NCBI RefSeq assembly: GCF_015160875.1
Contig: NZ_CP063374.1
Location: 6,637,501-6,701,500, forward strand
Length of the DNA stretch: 64,000 bases
Direction: 5' to 3'
Source: Streptomyces chromofuscus
Lineage (GTDB): Bacteria; Actinomycetota; Actinomycetes; Streptomycetales; Streptomycetaceae
The stretch's first letter is position 1. Each line of letters starts with the position of its first letter. The position numbers were made by a program, and so were the translations under genes. Below, piece after piece: positions 26,385-35,113 of the stretch. The notes under the pieces were generated by a model. The model saw only the letters and a program-made list of their open reading frames with translations, ran no database searches and was not told the DNA's origin.

Positions 26385-26966
26385 TCATCCGGTCTTGTGA
26401 CCCCACTGCGGCCCGACCAGGTCCCACTCCCGGCCCCACTGCTCGATGCGCTGCCTCTCGAGCCTCCACCGTGCGAGGGCTCCGGCGCCGCAGACGAGGC
26501 CGGCGAAGGCGAGCGCGGCCCCGGTGGCCAGGACACCGGCTTCGACAGCCGCTTCCGTGCGACTCGGCGGCTCACCGGTGATCTCGCCCCGCCCGTCCGT
26601 CCGGACAACGATCCTGGACCCGGCTTTCAGACCGGTGTCCACCAAGGTCCTGTCGGTGTGGACGGAACCGTCGGGGTCCGTCCAGCGGACTCGAGCGGCG
26701 GTCTTGTCGCTACTGGTCCCGACCCCCGCCACGCTCCGCGGCACGTCGGCGAGGAGCACAGCGCGCACGGGACTGCGTTCGGCGCGCTGCCGTGCGAACA
26801 CCTCGTCGGCTGCGTGGGCCGTCACCAGACCGACGACCGCACCGCCCACCGCCGTGACCACCCACACGGCCAGCACGACCCACGCTTCGACGATGTCACC
26901 GCGCCGTCGCAGTGGGTTGTTCCGCCATCGCCAGAACCTCTGCTTCGCACGCCTGCTGCCATCCAT
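26385..26966 (-). CDS. Rv1733c family membrane protein
   Basis: A 193-residue protein with two predicted transmembrane helices (about 29-52 and 142-165) enclosing an extracytoplasmic domain (RAVLLADVPRSVAGVGT...VHTDRTLVDTGLKAGSRIVVRTD). The layout and the basic N-terminus (FWRWRNNPLRRRGDIVEAW) match the mycobacterial Rv1733c family, a DosR-regulon latency antigen of unknown function. ATG 26966 follows GGAGGAGGGG. It is transcribed opposite to carbamate kinase. Confidence 0.85.
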   Translation of the reverse strand: MDGSRRAKQRFWRWRNNPLRRRGDIVEAWVVLAVWVVTAVGGAVVGLVTAHAADEVFARQRAERSPVRAVLLADVPRSVAGVGTSSDKTAARVRWTDPDGSVHTDRTLVDTGLKAGSRIVVRTDGRGEITGEPPSRTEAAVEAGVLATGAALAFAGLVCGAGALARWRLERQRIEQWGREWDLVGPQWGHKTG

Positions 26967-27735
26967 CGGTCCGCCCCTCCTCCGCATCGTGACGTGACGA
27001 AGGTGACAGTCGCCGGAGAGCCCGGGCATGGGCCGACCAGGCGGCACCGGAGGGCCGATCGGGGCCAACTCGCAGCCGCTGTCGGGACGTTCAGCCAGTA
27101 CGCGGACGGTGGCCGGAGGAGAGGAACGGCAGGGTCCGGTATGCCGCTCACTCGGTGACGTGTGGCCCGTCCGGGCCCGGCGGCGGGACTGGTTCCCCGA
27201 CCCCGTCGAGACGGCGCGGCTGCTCCGTCTGACGGCGGAGGCCGAACGCCGCAACCGCATCGATGCCGACCGCGCTGCGGAGAGCAACCGCCGGGTGCAC
27301 CACGACCTGCGGCCGACTCCCGATGTGGCCTGTCGCAGGCGGTGCTCGGCCCCCAGGACGCCCGCGAACGTCTTCCCCTGCGGGACTTCACCGATCGACC
27401 CAGCCGAATACGTGGTGGCCGCAGGTGCCCTCATGGTTCGACGACAAGGCTGACGACGTCTACGCGGGGCAGCCGCCGCTGAAGTGCTGGTGCGTCCGAC
27501 AAACGGATGGATGATCACGGTGCGTTGATCCTTCAGAAACAAGACCCCTGGCAATTCGGGAGTGTTGAGTGCGCTGTGGCAAAGGGAGCCCCTGTTCGAT
27601 GAGCAGGGGCTTCGTCGTGGGCGGGGCGTGATCGCGACGCGGTAGGGACAGGCAGCGCGCCATTCCCGAACACCCGCACGGCCAGGCGAAGTTCGTCCCG
27701 TGACGGCCGACCGCTGCCAACGCGACCCGGACAGG
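26967..27735. other. Gene-poor stretch
   Basis: No gene I can support. A patch at about 27170-27310 on the plus strand has Streptomyces-like codon bias (frame reading DWFPDPVETARLLRLTAEAE) but lacks a start signal and loses the bias soon after; it may be another decayed island gene. Confidence 0.4.
27587..27612. terminator. Hairpin without T-tract
   Basis: AGCCCCTG and its complement CAGGGGCT flank a 9-nt loop. No intact gene ends nearby, so this may be a leftover terminator of a decayed gene. Confidence 0.35.
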
Positions 27736-27749
27736 GGGCCGTTCGGCCC
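27736..27749. promoter_or_regulatory. Palindrome upstream of DoxX gene
   Basis: A perfect inverted repeat GGGCC-GTTC-GGCCC lies 113-126 nt before the DoxX start. Its size and spacing recall the DosR-type boxes before the first USP gene, but it is GC-rich and could be chance. Confidence 0.3.
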
Positions 27750-27861
27750 ACTTGCCGGGCCCTGCAGCCCCTCCACCGGGCGGTGACGAGGCGGGACATT
27801 GAAGGCGCAACGAGAGTCGTCCACCTTCTGCGCGTCGCACCCCTCGAAAGGGATGAGCATC

Positions 27862-28485
27862 ATGGCAGTGCACGACCACCCCCACCGGCATCCGGTATTC
27901 CGCTTCCCGTCCCTGCGCAGGGCGGGGACGGCTCCGGCCTCCGCCGACGAGGCGACCGCCGTGGAGACGGCGACCCGCGCGTACGTGTTCGCCGGGCTGC
28001 GGCTGCTGACCGGCTTCGTCTTCCTGTGGGCGTTCCTCGACAAGACGTTCGGCTTCGGCTACGCCACCCCGTCCGGCAAGGGCTGGATCGACGGCGGGTC
28101 GCCGACGAAGGGCTTCCTCAGCGGTGTGGCGGCCGGCCCGATGGAGTCGACGTTCCACGACTGGGCGGGCGCCGCGTGGGCGGACTGGCTGTTCATGCTC
28201 GGCCTGCTCGGCATCGGCCTCGCGCTGATCGCGGGCATCGGCCTGCGGCTCGCCGCGATCGCCGGCACCGCCATGATGGCGCTCATGTGGATCGCGGAGT
28301 GGCCGCCGGCCAAGCACCTGTCCGACGGGTCGCCGAGCATGTCCACCAACCCGTTCGCCGACTACCACTTCATCTACGCCGTCGTCCTCGTCGCCCTCGC
28401 GGCCGCGGGCGCCGGCGCCACCTGGGGCCTGGGCAGGGCCTGGGCGCGGCTGCCCTTCGTCAGCCGCAACCGCTGGCTGGTGTGA
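27862..28485 (+). CDS. DoxX family membrane protein
   Basis: A 207-residue protein with four hydrophobic helices, resembling DoxX/thiosulfate:quinone oxidoreductase large-subunit-like proteins. Notable segments: FAGLRLLTGFVFLWAFLDKTFGFGYATPSGKGWIDGGSPTKGFL, in which the long polar loop GYATPSGKGWIDG is typical of the actinobacterial branch, and later FADYHFIYAVVLVALAAAGAG. ATG 27862 is preferred because AAAGGG lies 9 nt upstream; ATG 27853 is also in frame. It may handle redox or sulfur stress at the membrane; its function here is unproven. Confidence 0.82.
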   Translation: MAVHDHPHRHPVFRFPSLRRAGTAPASADEATAVETATRAYVFAGLRLLTGFVFLWAFLDKTFGFGYATPSGKGWIDGGSPTKGFLSGVAAGPMESTFHDWAGAAWADWLFMLGLLGIGLALIAGIGLRLAAIAGTAMMALMWIAEWPPAKHLSDGSPSMSTNPFADYHFIYAVVLVALAAAGAGATWGLGRAWARLPFVSRNRWLV

Positions 28486-28639
28486 GAGCCGCAGACTTGT
28501 CCACCGGGGCACCCCGCTCATCGGCAGGGGTGCCCCGGTCGCGTGTCGTGGCCGGCTCGGCGGTGAGGTCTGTTCCCGGACCGGGCCCAACGCCCCGGCT
28601 TGCAGGGACGGATGGCGTGTCTCGGCTACGCCCACAGGC

Positions 28640-28774
28640 CCTCCCGGCAGGCATCGCAGGCGACGAGCATCGACAGTGCGGTGCCAGGACCGTGGTAATG
28701 ACAACGAGTGGGGCTGCACCAACCGGCTGCTCGACCTGACGGAGTACGTCGCCCGCACGCTGCCGCGCATCTGA
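28640..28774 (+). pseudogene. Glyceraldehyde-3-phosphate dehydrogenase C-terminal remnant
   Basis: The frame ending at 28774 reads DNEWGCTNRLLDLTEYVART, which is the conserved C-terminal WYDNEWGY-x-NR-x2-D-L helix of GAPDH. The preceding Trp-Tyr codons are disrupted by an extra base (TGGTAATGAC instead of TGGTA-CGAC), and no further upstream GAPDH sequence remains in frame. It is a truncated relic left inside the stress island. Assignment rests on about 25 residues. Confidence 0.55.
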
Positions 28775-29045
28775 CAGAGCGGGGGCCGGGGACCACGCCT
28801 CGGGGTCTGGCGTGTCGCGGTCGCGGTCCGTCGTCCTGTGGGCGTGTCGTCGGCATACGGACCCGCGGTGGAGTCCACGATTCCGTGGGACGCCCGGTGC
28901 CCGTCGGGCGGACACTGGAACTGGCTCGTCGGGCGACCGATCGCCGTCGCGTCGTGACCTCGGTACCGACTCGTCACCACCTGGCTGATCGAGGTACACG
29001 CTCAGGCAGCCCCGCGGTGTGTCCGCGGCATGTGAGGAGGATTCC

Positions 29046-30038
29046 ATGGCTTCGCGGCAGCTTGATGAGAAGACCGTAACGGGGCTGGTGGCCGAGGCCG
29101 CCGCGGCGCCTTCCATGCACAACGCGCAGCCATGGCGCTTCCGCTACCTGACCAGCGAGCATGCTCTGCTGCTGTGCGCCGACCCCGATCGGGCCATGCC
29201 CCGGTCCGACCCCGACAACCGCGCCCTGCACATCGGCTGCGGGGCGGCACTGTTCAACCTGCGCGTCGCCGCCGCGCACACGGGCCTCGTCTCCGAGACA
29301 CGGCTGCTGCCCGAGCCACAGGACCCGCTGCTGCTTGCCGTCGTTCATCTGACCGAGGATGCCGGGCGCCCGCAGGGCCAGGGCCTGGCGCGGCTGTACC
29401 CCGCCATCCGCCGGCGTCACACCAGCCGCCACCCCTTCGCCGAGAAGGACATTCCCGAGGATGTGCGGGCCACCCTGCAGGACGCGGCCGAGCGTGAGGG
29501 GGCCGTGCTGCTCTTCCCCGGACCCTGGCACGCCGAGACCGTACTCGACCTGATCCACGATGCGGAGAGCCGCGACACCCTGGACCCGGACGCGAGCGAG
29601 GACCTGGTCCGCTGGACCCGGCTCGGACCGGAGGCGGACACGGCTGTCGACGGCGTCCCCGAGTACGCGTTCGGGCCGCGTAAGCGGGACGGCAAGGCTC
29701 CCGTGCGCGACTTCGCCGGGCGCCGGCGTGTCGCGGACCGCGGAACCACGGTGTTCGAGCACACCCCGCACCTGGCCCTGCTGAGCACGCGCGGTGACGG
29801 ACCGGCCGACTGGTTGCGCGCGGGGCAGGCGCTGGAGCGCGTCCTGCTGGAAGCGACCCTGGCCGACCTGGCCACCTCCCTGACATCTCACGCGCTGGAG
29901 GACCGCGCGCTGCGCCTGCTGACCCGCGACCCCGCGTGGGGCGTGGGCCAGGTGCAGATGGTGCTGCGCCTCGGCTACGGCCCGAGGGGTCCGGCCACGC
30001 CTCGCCGCCCGGTACGGGACATTCTGGATCTCGCGTAG
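29046..30038 (+). CDS. Acg-like nitroreductase family protein
   Basis: FMN-binding-fold protein (330 residues) of the Acg/Rv3131 subfamily, which in mycobacteria belongs to the DosR regulon. Family features are EAAAAPSMHNAQPWRF near the N-terminus, LRVAAAHTGL, the RRRHTSRHPF motif near residue 120, and a second half-domain with DRGTTVFEHTPHLALLSTRGDGPADWLRAGQALERVLLEAT. ATG 29046 lies behind GAGGAGG. Acg itself may sequester flavin rather than reduce nitro compounds, so enzymatic activity should not be assumed. Confidence 0.88.
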   Translation: MASRQLDEKTVTGLVAEAAAAPSMHNAQPWRFRYLTSEHALLLCADPDRAMPRSDPDNRALHIGCGAALFNLRVAAAHTGLVSETRLLPEPQDPLLLAVVHLTEDAGRPQGQGLARLYPAIRRRHTSRHPFAEKDIPEDVRATLQDAAEREGAVLLFPGPWHAETVLDLIHDAESRDTLDPDASEDLVRWTRLGPEADTAVDGVPEYAFGPRKRDGKAPVRDFAGRRRVADRGTTVFEHTPHLALLSTRGDGPADWLRAGQALERVLLEATLADLATSLTSHALEDRALRLLTRDPAWGVGQVQMVLRLGYGPRGPATPRRPVRDILDLA

Positions 30039-30077
30039 CCGGACGTGCACCTGTTCTCCCATGCGGCCGGGCGCAGG

Positions 30078-30428
30078 TCAGGGTGCGGACGGTACCCCGG
30101 ATTCGGACGGATACGGGGCGGGCAGCATGGTCAGCAGCATGACGCTGGGCTCGGTGGCGTGCACGGTGTGCGGCAGCCGTGCGGGAAGGTGGATCCAGCT
30201 CCCGGGCGTCGCCTCGGTCTCCTCGTCGCCCAGTACGAGGTCGAGGCGGCCGGAGACGACCTGGATGACCACGGGCAGGGCGGAAGTGTGCTCGGTCAGT
30301 TCTTGGCCGGCGGCGAAGGCGAAGCCGACCACGCGCATGCGGTCGTCGCGGTACAGGACCCGGCTGAGAGTGCCGTCCTCGGGCACGGTCAGCTCGGCAG
30401 CCAGGTCGGTGATCACGGTGGCAGGCAT
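30078..30428 (-). CDS. Cupin domain protein
   Basis: Small single-domain cupin of 116 residues. The beta-barrel motifs are VVGFAFAAGQELTEHTSALPVVIQVVSGRLDLVLG and TPGSWIHLPARLPHTVHATEPSVMLLTML, with His residues in EHTS and HTVHA in the usual metal-ligand places. ATG 30428 follows GAGGAGG. It is a common companion of stress islands and may act as a small-molecule or metal sensor; the role is unknown. The sequence upstream of the start contains relics of older genes. Confidence 0.85.
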   Translation of the reverse strand: MPATVITDLAAELTVPEDGTLSRVLYRDDRMRVVGFAFAAGQELTEHTSALPVVIQVVSGRLDLVLGDEETEATPGSWIHLPARLPHTVHATEPSVMLLTMLPAPYPSESGVPSAP

Positions 30429-30499
30429 GAGGTGCCTCCTCAGGCTTGGGTCGGGGTGGGAACAGCGAGCAGGCTGATCGCGCCGAGGTGGGCGCTGTG

Positions 30500-30690
30500 G
30501 CGTCGGAAGGCGGCGCATGTGCAGGACACGGCGCAGGGCGACCGGGTCTCGCAGGGCGCGCTGGGCGATACGCAGGGCGGGGATCAGCCCTTCGTCGTCC
30601 ATTGGTGCCCGCCAGGGCGGCGAACTCGAGAACGACGGGGAGGCGGTCGGGCAGCTCGCCCCCGTCGGTGTCCCAGCACGCGGCCCTCAC
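30500..30690 (-). pseudogene. Probable NarJ (nitrate reductase chaperone) remnant
   Basis: One frame reads DGGELPDRLPVVLEFAALAG, the signature of the NarJ family (L-P-D-x-L-P-x2-L-E-F). A 1-nt shift then gives DDEGLIPALRIAQRALRD before similarity fades. The rest of any narGHJI operon is absent. Respiratory nitrate reductase genes are expected in oxygen-stress islands, which supports the reading, but the match is short. Confidence 0.45.
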
Positions 30691-30965
30691 CGATGACGAC
30701 GACGGCGACGGCGGCGGCGAGCAGAATGCCGATCAGCCAGCTGCGGAACTGGTCCAGCAAGCGCAGCCACTGCGGCCTGCGGGCCCGTTCGGCCGGCTCG
30801 TTCGCCCCGCATGCCGCGATCCGCTGCTCGACCTCCGCCGAGGTCAGGCCCGCTTCCGGGGCTGCGCCGAGCAGTCCGGCCCCTCGGTGGTCTGCCGCCG
30901 GTGTGCGTCGGCCGGCTCCGCCAGTGGCGCGGCGGAAGGAGTGGAGGCCCGTGCAGGCGTGGGGG
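30690..30965 (-). pseudogene. P-type cation ATPase N-terminal fragment
   Basis: The minus frame reads GLTSAEVEQRIAACGANEPA followed by RRPQWLRLLDQFRSWLIGIL and a membrane helix (LLAAAVAVVVIGE). This is the cation-ATPase N-terminal domain plus helix 1 of a calcium/magnesium-type P-ATPase. It ends abruptly near 30690 where the NarJ-like fragment begins; the phosphorylation (DKTGT) and nucleotide domains are missing, so it is not functional. Confidence 0.6.
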
Positions 30966-30981
30966 TCTGCTGGGTCGAGGG

Positions 30982-31863
30982 TCACTCCTTGCCGCGGACG
31001 ACGGTGACGGGGCAGTGCGCATGGTGCAGCAGAGCCTGGCTGACCGAGCCGAGCAGCAGGCCGGTGAATCCGCCGCGGCCCCGGGCACCGGCCACCACCA
31101 GTTGGGCCTCCTGACTGGTGTCGATCAGTGCGCTGCGGATCCGGGACCGCACCAGGCGCCGCTCCACGGCGACCCGCGGGTACGCCTTCTGACATGAGGC
31201 CACCGCCTTTTCCAGCAGGTGCTGCTCGGCGTCGCGGAGCCGGTCGGCGTCAGCCACGACGGCGGTCAGCGGGTCTCCGGGACCTTCGTGGGCCCGTTCG
31301 CTCCAGGTGTTCCACACGTGCAGGGCCACCAGCGGCGCTTCGCGCAGTGCCGCCTCGGCGAACGCGAACTCCACCGCCGCCTCCCCGGCCGGGGAGCCGT
31401 CCACGGCCAGCGGTACCGGACCGGCCGGGTCGGGACGGCCGCGCACCACCATCAGCGGACAGTGGCCGTGCGCGGCCAGATGCACCGCCGTCGAGCCCAG
31501 CAGCAGCCCCGAGAAGCCGGACAGGCCCCGGCTGCCCACCACCGCCAGCGCGGCCGAACGCGACTCGATCTCCAACACCTCCAGCGCCTCACCAGCCACG
31601 ACAGAGCGCGTGATCTCGATCCCCGGTGCAGCCGCGTGCGCCCGTTGCTCCGCCTGGGCCGGCCCTCCGTGCACCATCGGCTCCAGGCCGTGGTCGACCG
31701 GACTCCACGGTGGCGCACCGGACGGCACACGGGCGGACGGACGTCCGAAGGCGTGCACGATCCGCAACGGCGCACCCCGCAGATGTGCCTCACGGGCCGC
31801 GGCGTCGACGGCGTCGAGGCTCGAGGCGGAGCCGTCCACTCCTACGATCACCGGTTCACTCAC
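30982..31863 (-). CDS. Universal stress protein, tandem domains
   Basis: Third tandem USP of the island, 293 residues. Domain 1: PVIVGVDGSASSLDAVDAAAREAHLRGAP and VVGSRGLSGFSGLLLGSTAVHLAAHGHCPLMVVRG; domain 2: VPLAVDGSPAGEAAVEFAFAEAALRE and VVAGARGRGGFTGLLLGSVSQALLHHAHCPVTVVRG. Both ATP-binding glycine motifs are intact. GTG 31863 follows GGGAG at 5 nt. The gene is transcribed leftwards toward the ATPase and NarJ relics. Confidence 0.93.
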   Translation of the reverse strand: MSEPVIVGVDGSASSLDAVDAAAREAHLRGAPLRIVHAFGRPSARVPSGAPPWSPVDHGLEPMVHGGPAQAEQRAHAAAPGIEITRSVVAGEALEVLEIESRSAALAVVGSRGLSGFSGLLLGSTAVHLAAHGHCPLMVVRGRPDPAGPVPLAVDGSPAGEAAVEFAFAEAALREAPLVALHVWNTWSERAHEGPGDPLTAVVADADRLRDAEQHLLEKAVASCQKAYPRVAVERRLVRSRIRSALIDTSQEAQLVVAGARGRGGFTGLLLGSVSQALLHHAHCPVTVVRGKE

Positions 31864-31907
31864 TGCGCTCTCCCATTCTCGAGGCCGCCGACGTGGCCCC
31901 TCGGCTC

Positions 31908-32234
31908 TCAGCCTCGGCCCAGGTGCCTGCCGCGGACAGGGCCCACCAGGCCGCCTTCCGGGCCACTCGGCCCTGCCGCAGCCGTCGAGCGGTCGAAACA
32001 CTGGCGATCATTCAACCCGGAAGCGGCCAGGCCTCCGCCCAGCGGCATGACCGGGCCGACTGCCACGCCGACGGCGCCCGCCAGCTCCAGCGCACCAATG
32101 ACGCGGTAGGCCGCGGTACGGAAACCGGCATGTGCAGCCAGCTCAGGCATGGGCCCCAGGGCCAGGAGCTCGGCCACGCCAAGCAGGGCGAAGATCAACA
32201 CGATGAGACAGATCAGAGCGGCGTAGAGGTACAT
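31908..32234 (-). pseudogene. DoxX-like membrane protein, C-terminus lost
   Basis: Starts MYLYAALICLIVLIFALLGV and continues through FRTAAYRVIGALELAGAVGVAVGP, the first two to three helices of a small DoxX-like protein. After GGGLAASG the frame turns into a polar, Pro/Gly/Arg-rich tail without the expected last helices, suggesting a frameshift or deletion near 32020. The 108-residue ORF may be translated but is probably non-functional. Confidence 0.55.
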
Positions 32235-32346
32235 GGATTCCTGTGCGGTGCGGTGAGGGAATGCGGGGCACGGGCCCAGCGGAACAGGAGCACTGCTGTG
32301 GCGGCATGGGCAGCCGCTGCCGCGCGACCGGGCGGCGGCAGTGCCG

Positions 32347-32964
32347 TCAGGCCCAGGCGACGGCGTCCTCGACGGGCACGCGGGGCAGGCGCGGGAACCA
32401 AGGGTCGGCACCGGGGTGACCGATGTTGACCACCAGGTGCGAACGCCAGCTGGTACCGGCGAAGAACTCCTCGTCCACGCCGGCCCTGTCGAAGCCCGCC
32501 ATGGGACCGGCCGCAAGGCCCGCCGCGCGCACCGCGAGCAGGAAGACCCCGGTCTGCAGGGCCGAGTTGTAGGCCGCGAGGGCCTCGCGCTGCTCGGTCT
32601 GGTCGGCGTACGCCGCGCGCAGCATCTCGCCGCGGGCCGGGAAGACGGTCGGCATCTGTTCGTGGAAGTCGACGTCGTACGCCAGAACCGCCACGGCCGG
32701 CGCTTGAAGCGTCTTGGCCCTGTTGCCCTCGTCGAGATGCCGGACCAGTCGCTCCTTGCCCTCGCGGGTGCGCACGAAGAGCACGCGCAGCGGCTGGCTG
32801 TTGGCGGAGCTCGGCGACCAGCGGGCATGTTCCCAGATCAGGGCGAGTTCGTCGTCGGTGACGGCCGCCTGGGCGAAGGTGTTCGCGGTACGGGCCTCGG
32901 TGAACAGCAGCTTCCGCCCGGCGTCGTCCAGGACATCGAGGGCCTGCGGTTCACGGTCGATCAT
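32347..32964 (-). CDS. Nitroreductase family protein (malonic semialdehyde reductase-like)
   Basis: FMN-dependent oxidoreductase of 205 residues similar to RutE/HadB-type proteins. Visible: LLFTEARTANTFAQAAVTDD near the N-terminus, the FMN-binding WSPSSANSQPLRVLFVRT, and TGVFLLAVRAAGLAAGPMAGFDRAGVDEEFF. ATG 32964 is chosen at MIDREPQAL; the ribosome site is weak. It is the last gene of the aromatic-degradation operon running from 38825, 114 bp after the ligase gene, and could reduce a small aldehyde acid released from ring cleavage (inference). Confidence 0.82.
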   Translation of the reverse strand: MIDREPQALDVLDDAGRKLLFTEARTANTFAQAAVTDDELALIWEHARWSPSSANSQPLRVLFVRTREGKERLVRHLDEGNRAKTLQAPAVAVLAYDVDFHEQMPTVFPARGEMLRAAYADQTEQREALAAYNSALQTGVFLLAVRAAGLAAGPMAGFDRAGVDEEFFAGTSWRSHLVVNIGHPGADPWFPRLPRVPVEDAVAWA

Positions 32965-33078
32965 GCTCACGGTTTCTCTCTTACTTCGGTGTTTCGGATG
33001 GTGTGGTGCCGGGGCGGGTCTCCGCCCCGGCACCACTCGGCGGCACAGGGTCTGTGGAGCCGATTGGCTGGCCGACGG

Positions 33079-35097
33079 TCATGTGTGGTGGGTTGACCGC
33101 TCGCTTCGCTCCGCGCCCAGGCGGGCGAAGTAGGCGACGAGTTCGGGGTTGTCGACCGCGGAGGGGTTGAGGACCTGCTCGGCGGGGGCGCCCTGGAGGA
33201 GGCGCTTGACGGGAACCTCGAGTTTCTTGCCGGTTTTCGTGTGCGGGATGCCCGGCACGGCGAGGATCTCGTCGGGGACGTGGCGGGGTGAGGCGCCGTC
33301 GCGGATGGCGTCGCGGATCTTCTCGCGCAGGGAGTCGTCCAGGGTGGCGCCGTCGGCGAGGACCACGAAGAGCGGCATCCAGTAGCCGCCGTCGGGTTCC
33401 TCCGCGCCGATGACGAGGGCCTCGGTGATCTCGGGAAGGCGTTCGACGATGTCGTGGATGTCGGCGCTGCCCAGCCGTACGCCGTTGCGGTTGAGGGTGG
33501 CGTCGGAGCGGCCGTGGACGATCACCGAGCCGTGGGAGGTGTGGGTGATCCAGTCGCCGTGGCGCCACACGCCCGGGTAGGCGGTGAAGTAGGCGTCGCG
33601 GTAGCGGCTGCCGTCGGGGTCGTTCCAGAAGTACAGCGGCATCGACGGCATGGGACGCGTCACGACCAGTTCGCCGACCTGATCGACGACCGGGTGGCCC
33701 TCGGCGTCGTACGCCGCCAGCGCCACGCCCAGGTTGGGGGCGGACAGCTCGCCCGCCCAGACGGGGGTCGTGGGGGCGCTGCCGGCGAAGCCGGAGACGA
33801 TGTCGGTGCCGCCGCTGGTGGAGGCCAGCTGGATGCCCGCGCCCACGTGGTCGCGGACCCAGGGGTAGGCGGAGGCGGGCAGGGCGGAGCCGGTGCAGCC
33901 GACGACGCGGATCGCCGACAGGTCATGCACGGTGGGTTCGATGCCCAGCTTGGCCATGGCCAGCAGGTACTGGGGGCTGGTGCCGAAGACGGTCACCTTG
34001 TGGCGGGCCGCCAGCTCCCACAGGACGTCCGGGCGCGCCACCGGCGCGGGGCTGCCGTCGTAGGTGCAGGTGGTGGCGCCGGTCAGCAGGGTGGAGACGA
34101 CCAGGTTCCACATCATCCAGTGGGTGGTGGTGTACCACAGCAGTCGGTCCCCGACGCCCAGATCACAGTGCAGGCCGAGGATCTTCAGGTGCTCCAGCAG
34201 GACGCCGCCGTGCCCGTGCACGATGCCCTTGGGCAGGCCGGTGGTGCCGGAGGAGAACACGATCCACAGCGGGTGATCGAAGGGCACCGGGGTGGTGGTG
34301 AGGTACTCGACGCGGCCGGCCGCCTCCTCCCAAGGCACTGTCAGCCGTGTGCCCCTGTCCTCGGGCCGGCCGAGGCCGACGTGGTCCACGAGCACCGTGG
34401 CCTTCAGTGTCGGCAGGGCGGCCGCCAGTTCGAGGGAGGCTGCGCGGCGGTCGTGACGGGTGCCGTTGAAGAGGTAGCCGTCCGCGGTGATGAGCACGGT
34501 GGGTTCGAGCTGGGCGAAGCGGTCGGCGGCGGCCTTGGGGGCGTAGTCCTGGCCGCACACCGACCACACCGCGCCCAGGCTGGCGGTGGCGAGGAAGGCG
34601 ATGACGGCGTGGGGGGTGTTGGGCAGGTAGCCGACCACCCGGTCGCCCTGTCCGACGCCCAGGTCGCGCAGGGTGGCTGCGACGGAGGCGACCCGGGCGC
34701 GCAGCTGCCGGCCTGTGATCTCGTAGGCGGCTCCGGTCTCGTCCAGTGCGGTGATCGCGGGCGCGTCCGGGTGCAGGTTGCGCAGCGCGTGGTGGGCGTA
34801 GTTGAGGGTGGCGCCGGGGAACCAGCGGGCGCCGGGCATGGTCTCCTCGGCCAGTACGCGCTTGTACGGAGTGGTCGCGTCGACCTCGAAGTACTCCCAC
34901 ACCGCCGCCCAGAACGCCTCCAGGTCGGTGACGGACCAGTGGTGCAAAGCCTGGTAGTCGGTGGGATCCTGGATGCCGTCGGCGCCCTGGTGCCGGGCGG
35001 CCCAGCGGGCGAGGTCCGCGATGCGGCTACTGGCGGCCGCTTGGGGGTCGGGCGGAAGGAAGGGCTCCGGACAAGGCGTGGAGTGCTGGGTGGTCAT
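33079..35097 (-). CDS. Acetoacetate-CoA ligase (acetoacetyl-CoA synthetase)
   Basis: ANL-superfamily adenylating enzyme of 672 residues, activating acetoacetate (or a similar 3-oxo acid) with ATP and CoA. The P-loop is FSSGTTGLPKGIVHGHGG, the A5 region is STSGGTDIV, the motif GRSDATLNRNGVRLGSADIH is characteristic of the AACS branch, and the catalytic lysine region is HTKTGKKLEVPVKRLLQG. ATG 35097 is preceded by GAGGAAC. Its place after a hydroxylase, dioxygenase and fumarylacetoacetase-type hydrolase fits a pathway releasing acetoacetate. Confidence 0.92.
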   Translation of the reverse strand: MTTQHSTPCPEPFLPPDPQAAASSRIADLARWAARHQGADGIQDPTDYQALHHWSVTDLEAFWAAVWEYFEVDATTPYKRVLAEETMPGARWFPGATLNYAHHALRNLHPDAPAITALDETGAAYEITGRQLRARVASVAATLRDLGVGQGDRVVGYLPNTPHAVIAFLATASLGAVWSVCGQDYAPKAAADRFAQLEPTVLITADGYLFNGTRHDRRAASLELAAALPTLKATVLVDHVGLGRPEDRGTRLTVPWEEAAGRVEYLTTTPVPFDHPLWIVFSSGTTGLPKGIVHGHGGVLLEHLKILGLHCDLGVGDRLLWYTTTHWMMWNLVVSTLLTGATTCTYDGSPAPVARPDVLWELAARHKVTVFGTSPQYLLAMAKLGIEPTVHDLSAIRVVGCTGSALPASAYPWVRDHVGAGIQLASTSGGTDIVSGFAGSAPTTPVWAGELSAPNLGVALAAYDAEGHPVVDQVGELVVTRPMPSMPLYFWNDPDGSRYRDAYFTAYPGVWRHGDWITHTSHGSVIVHGRSDATLNRNGVRLGSADIHDIVERLPEITEALVIGAEEPDGGYWMPLFVVLADGATLDDSLREKIRDAIRDGASPRHVPDEILAVPGIPHTKTGKKLEVPVKRLLQGAPAEQVLNPSAVDNPELVAYFARLGAERSERSTHHT

Positions 35098-35113
35098 GTT
35101 GTGGTGTTCCTCG

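Noticed and set aside
27028..27453. Possible gene in the long gap before the DoxX gene
   Set aside because: Only a short central part has coding-like bias; start and end do not, and I recognise no family.
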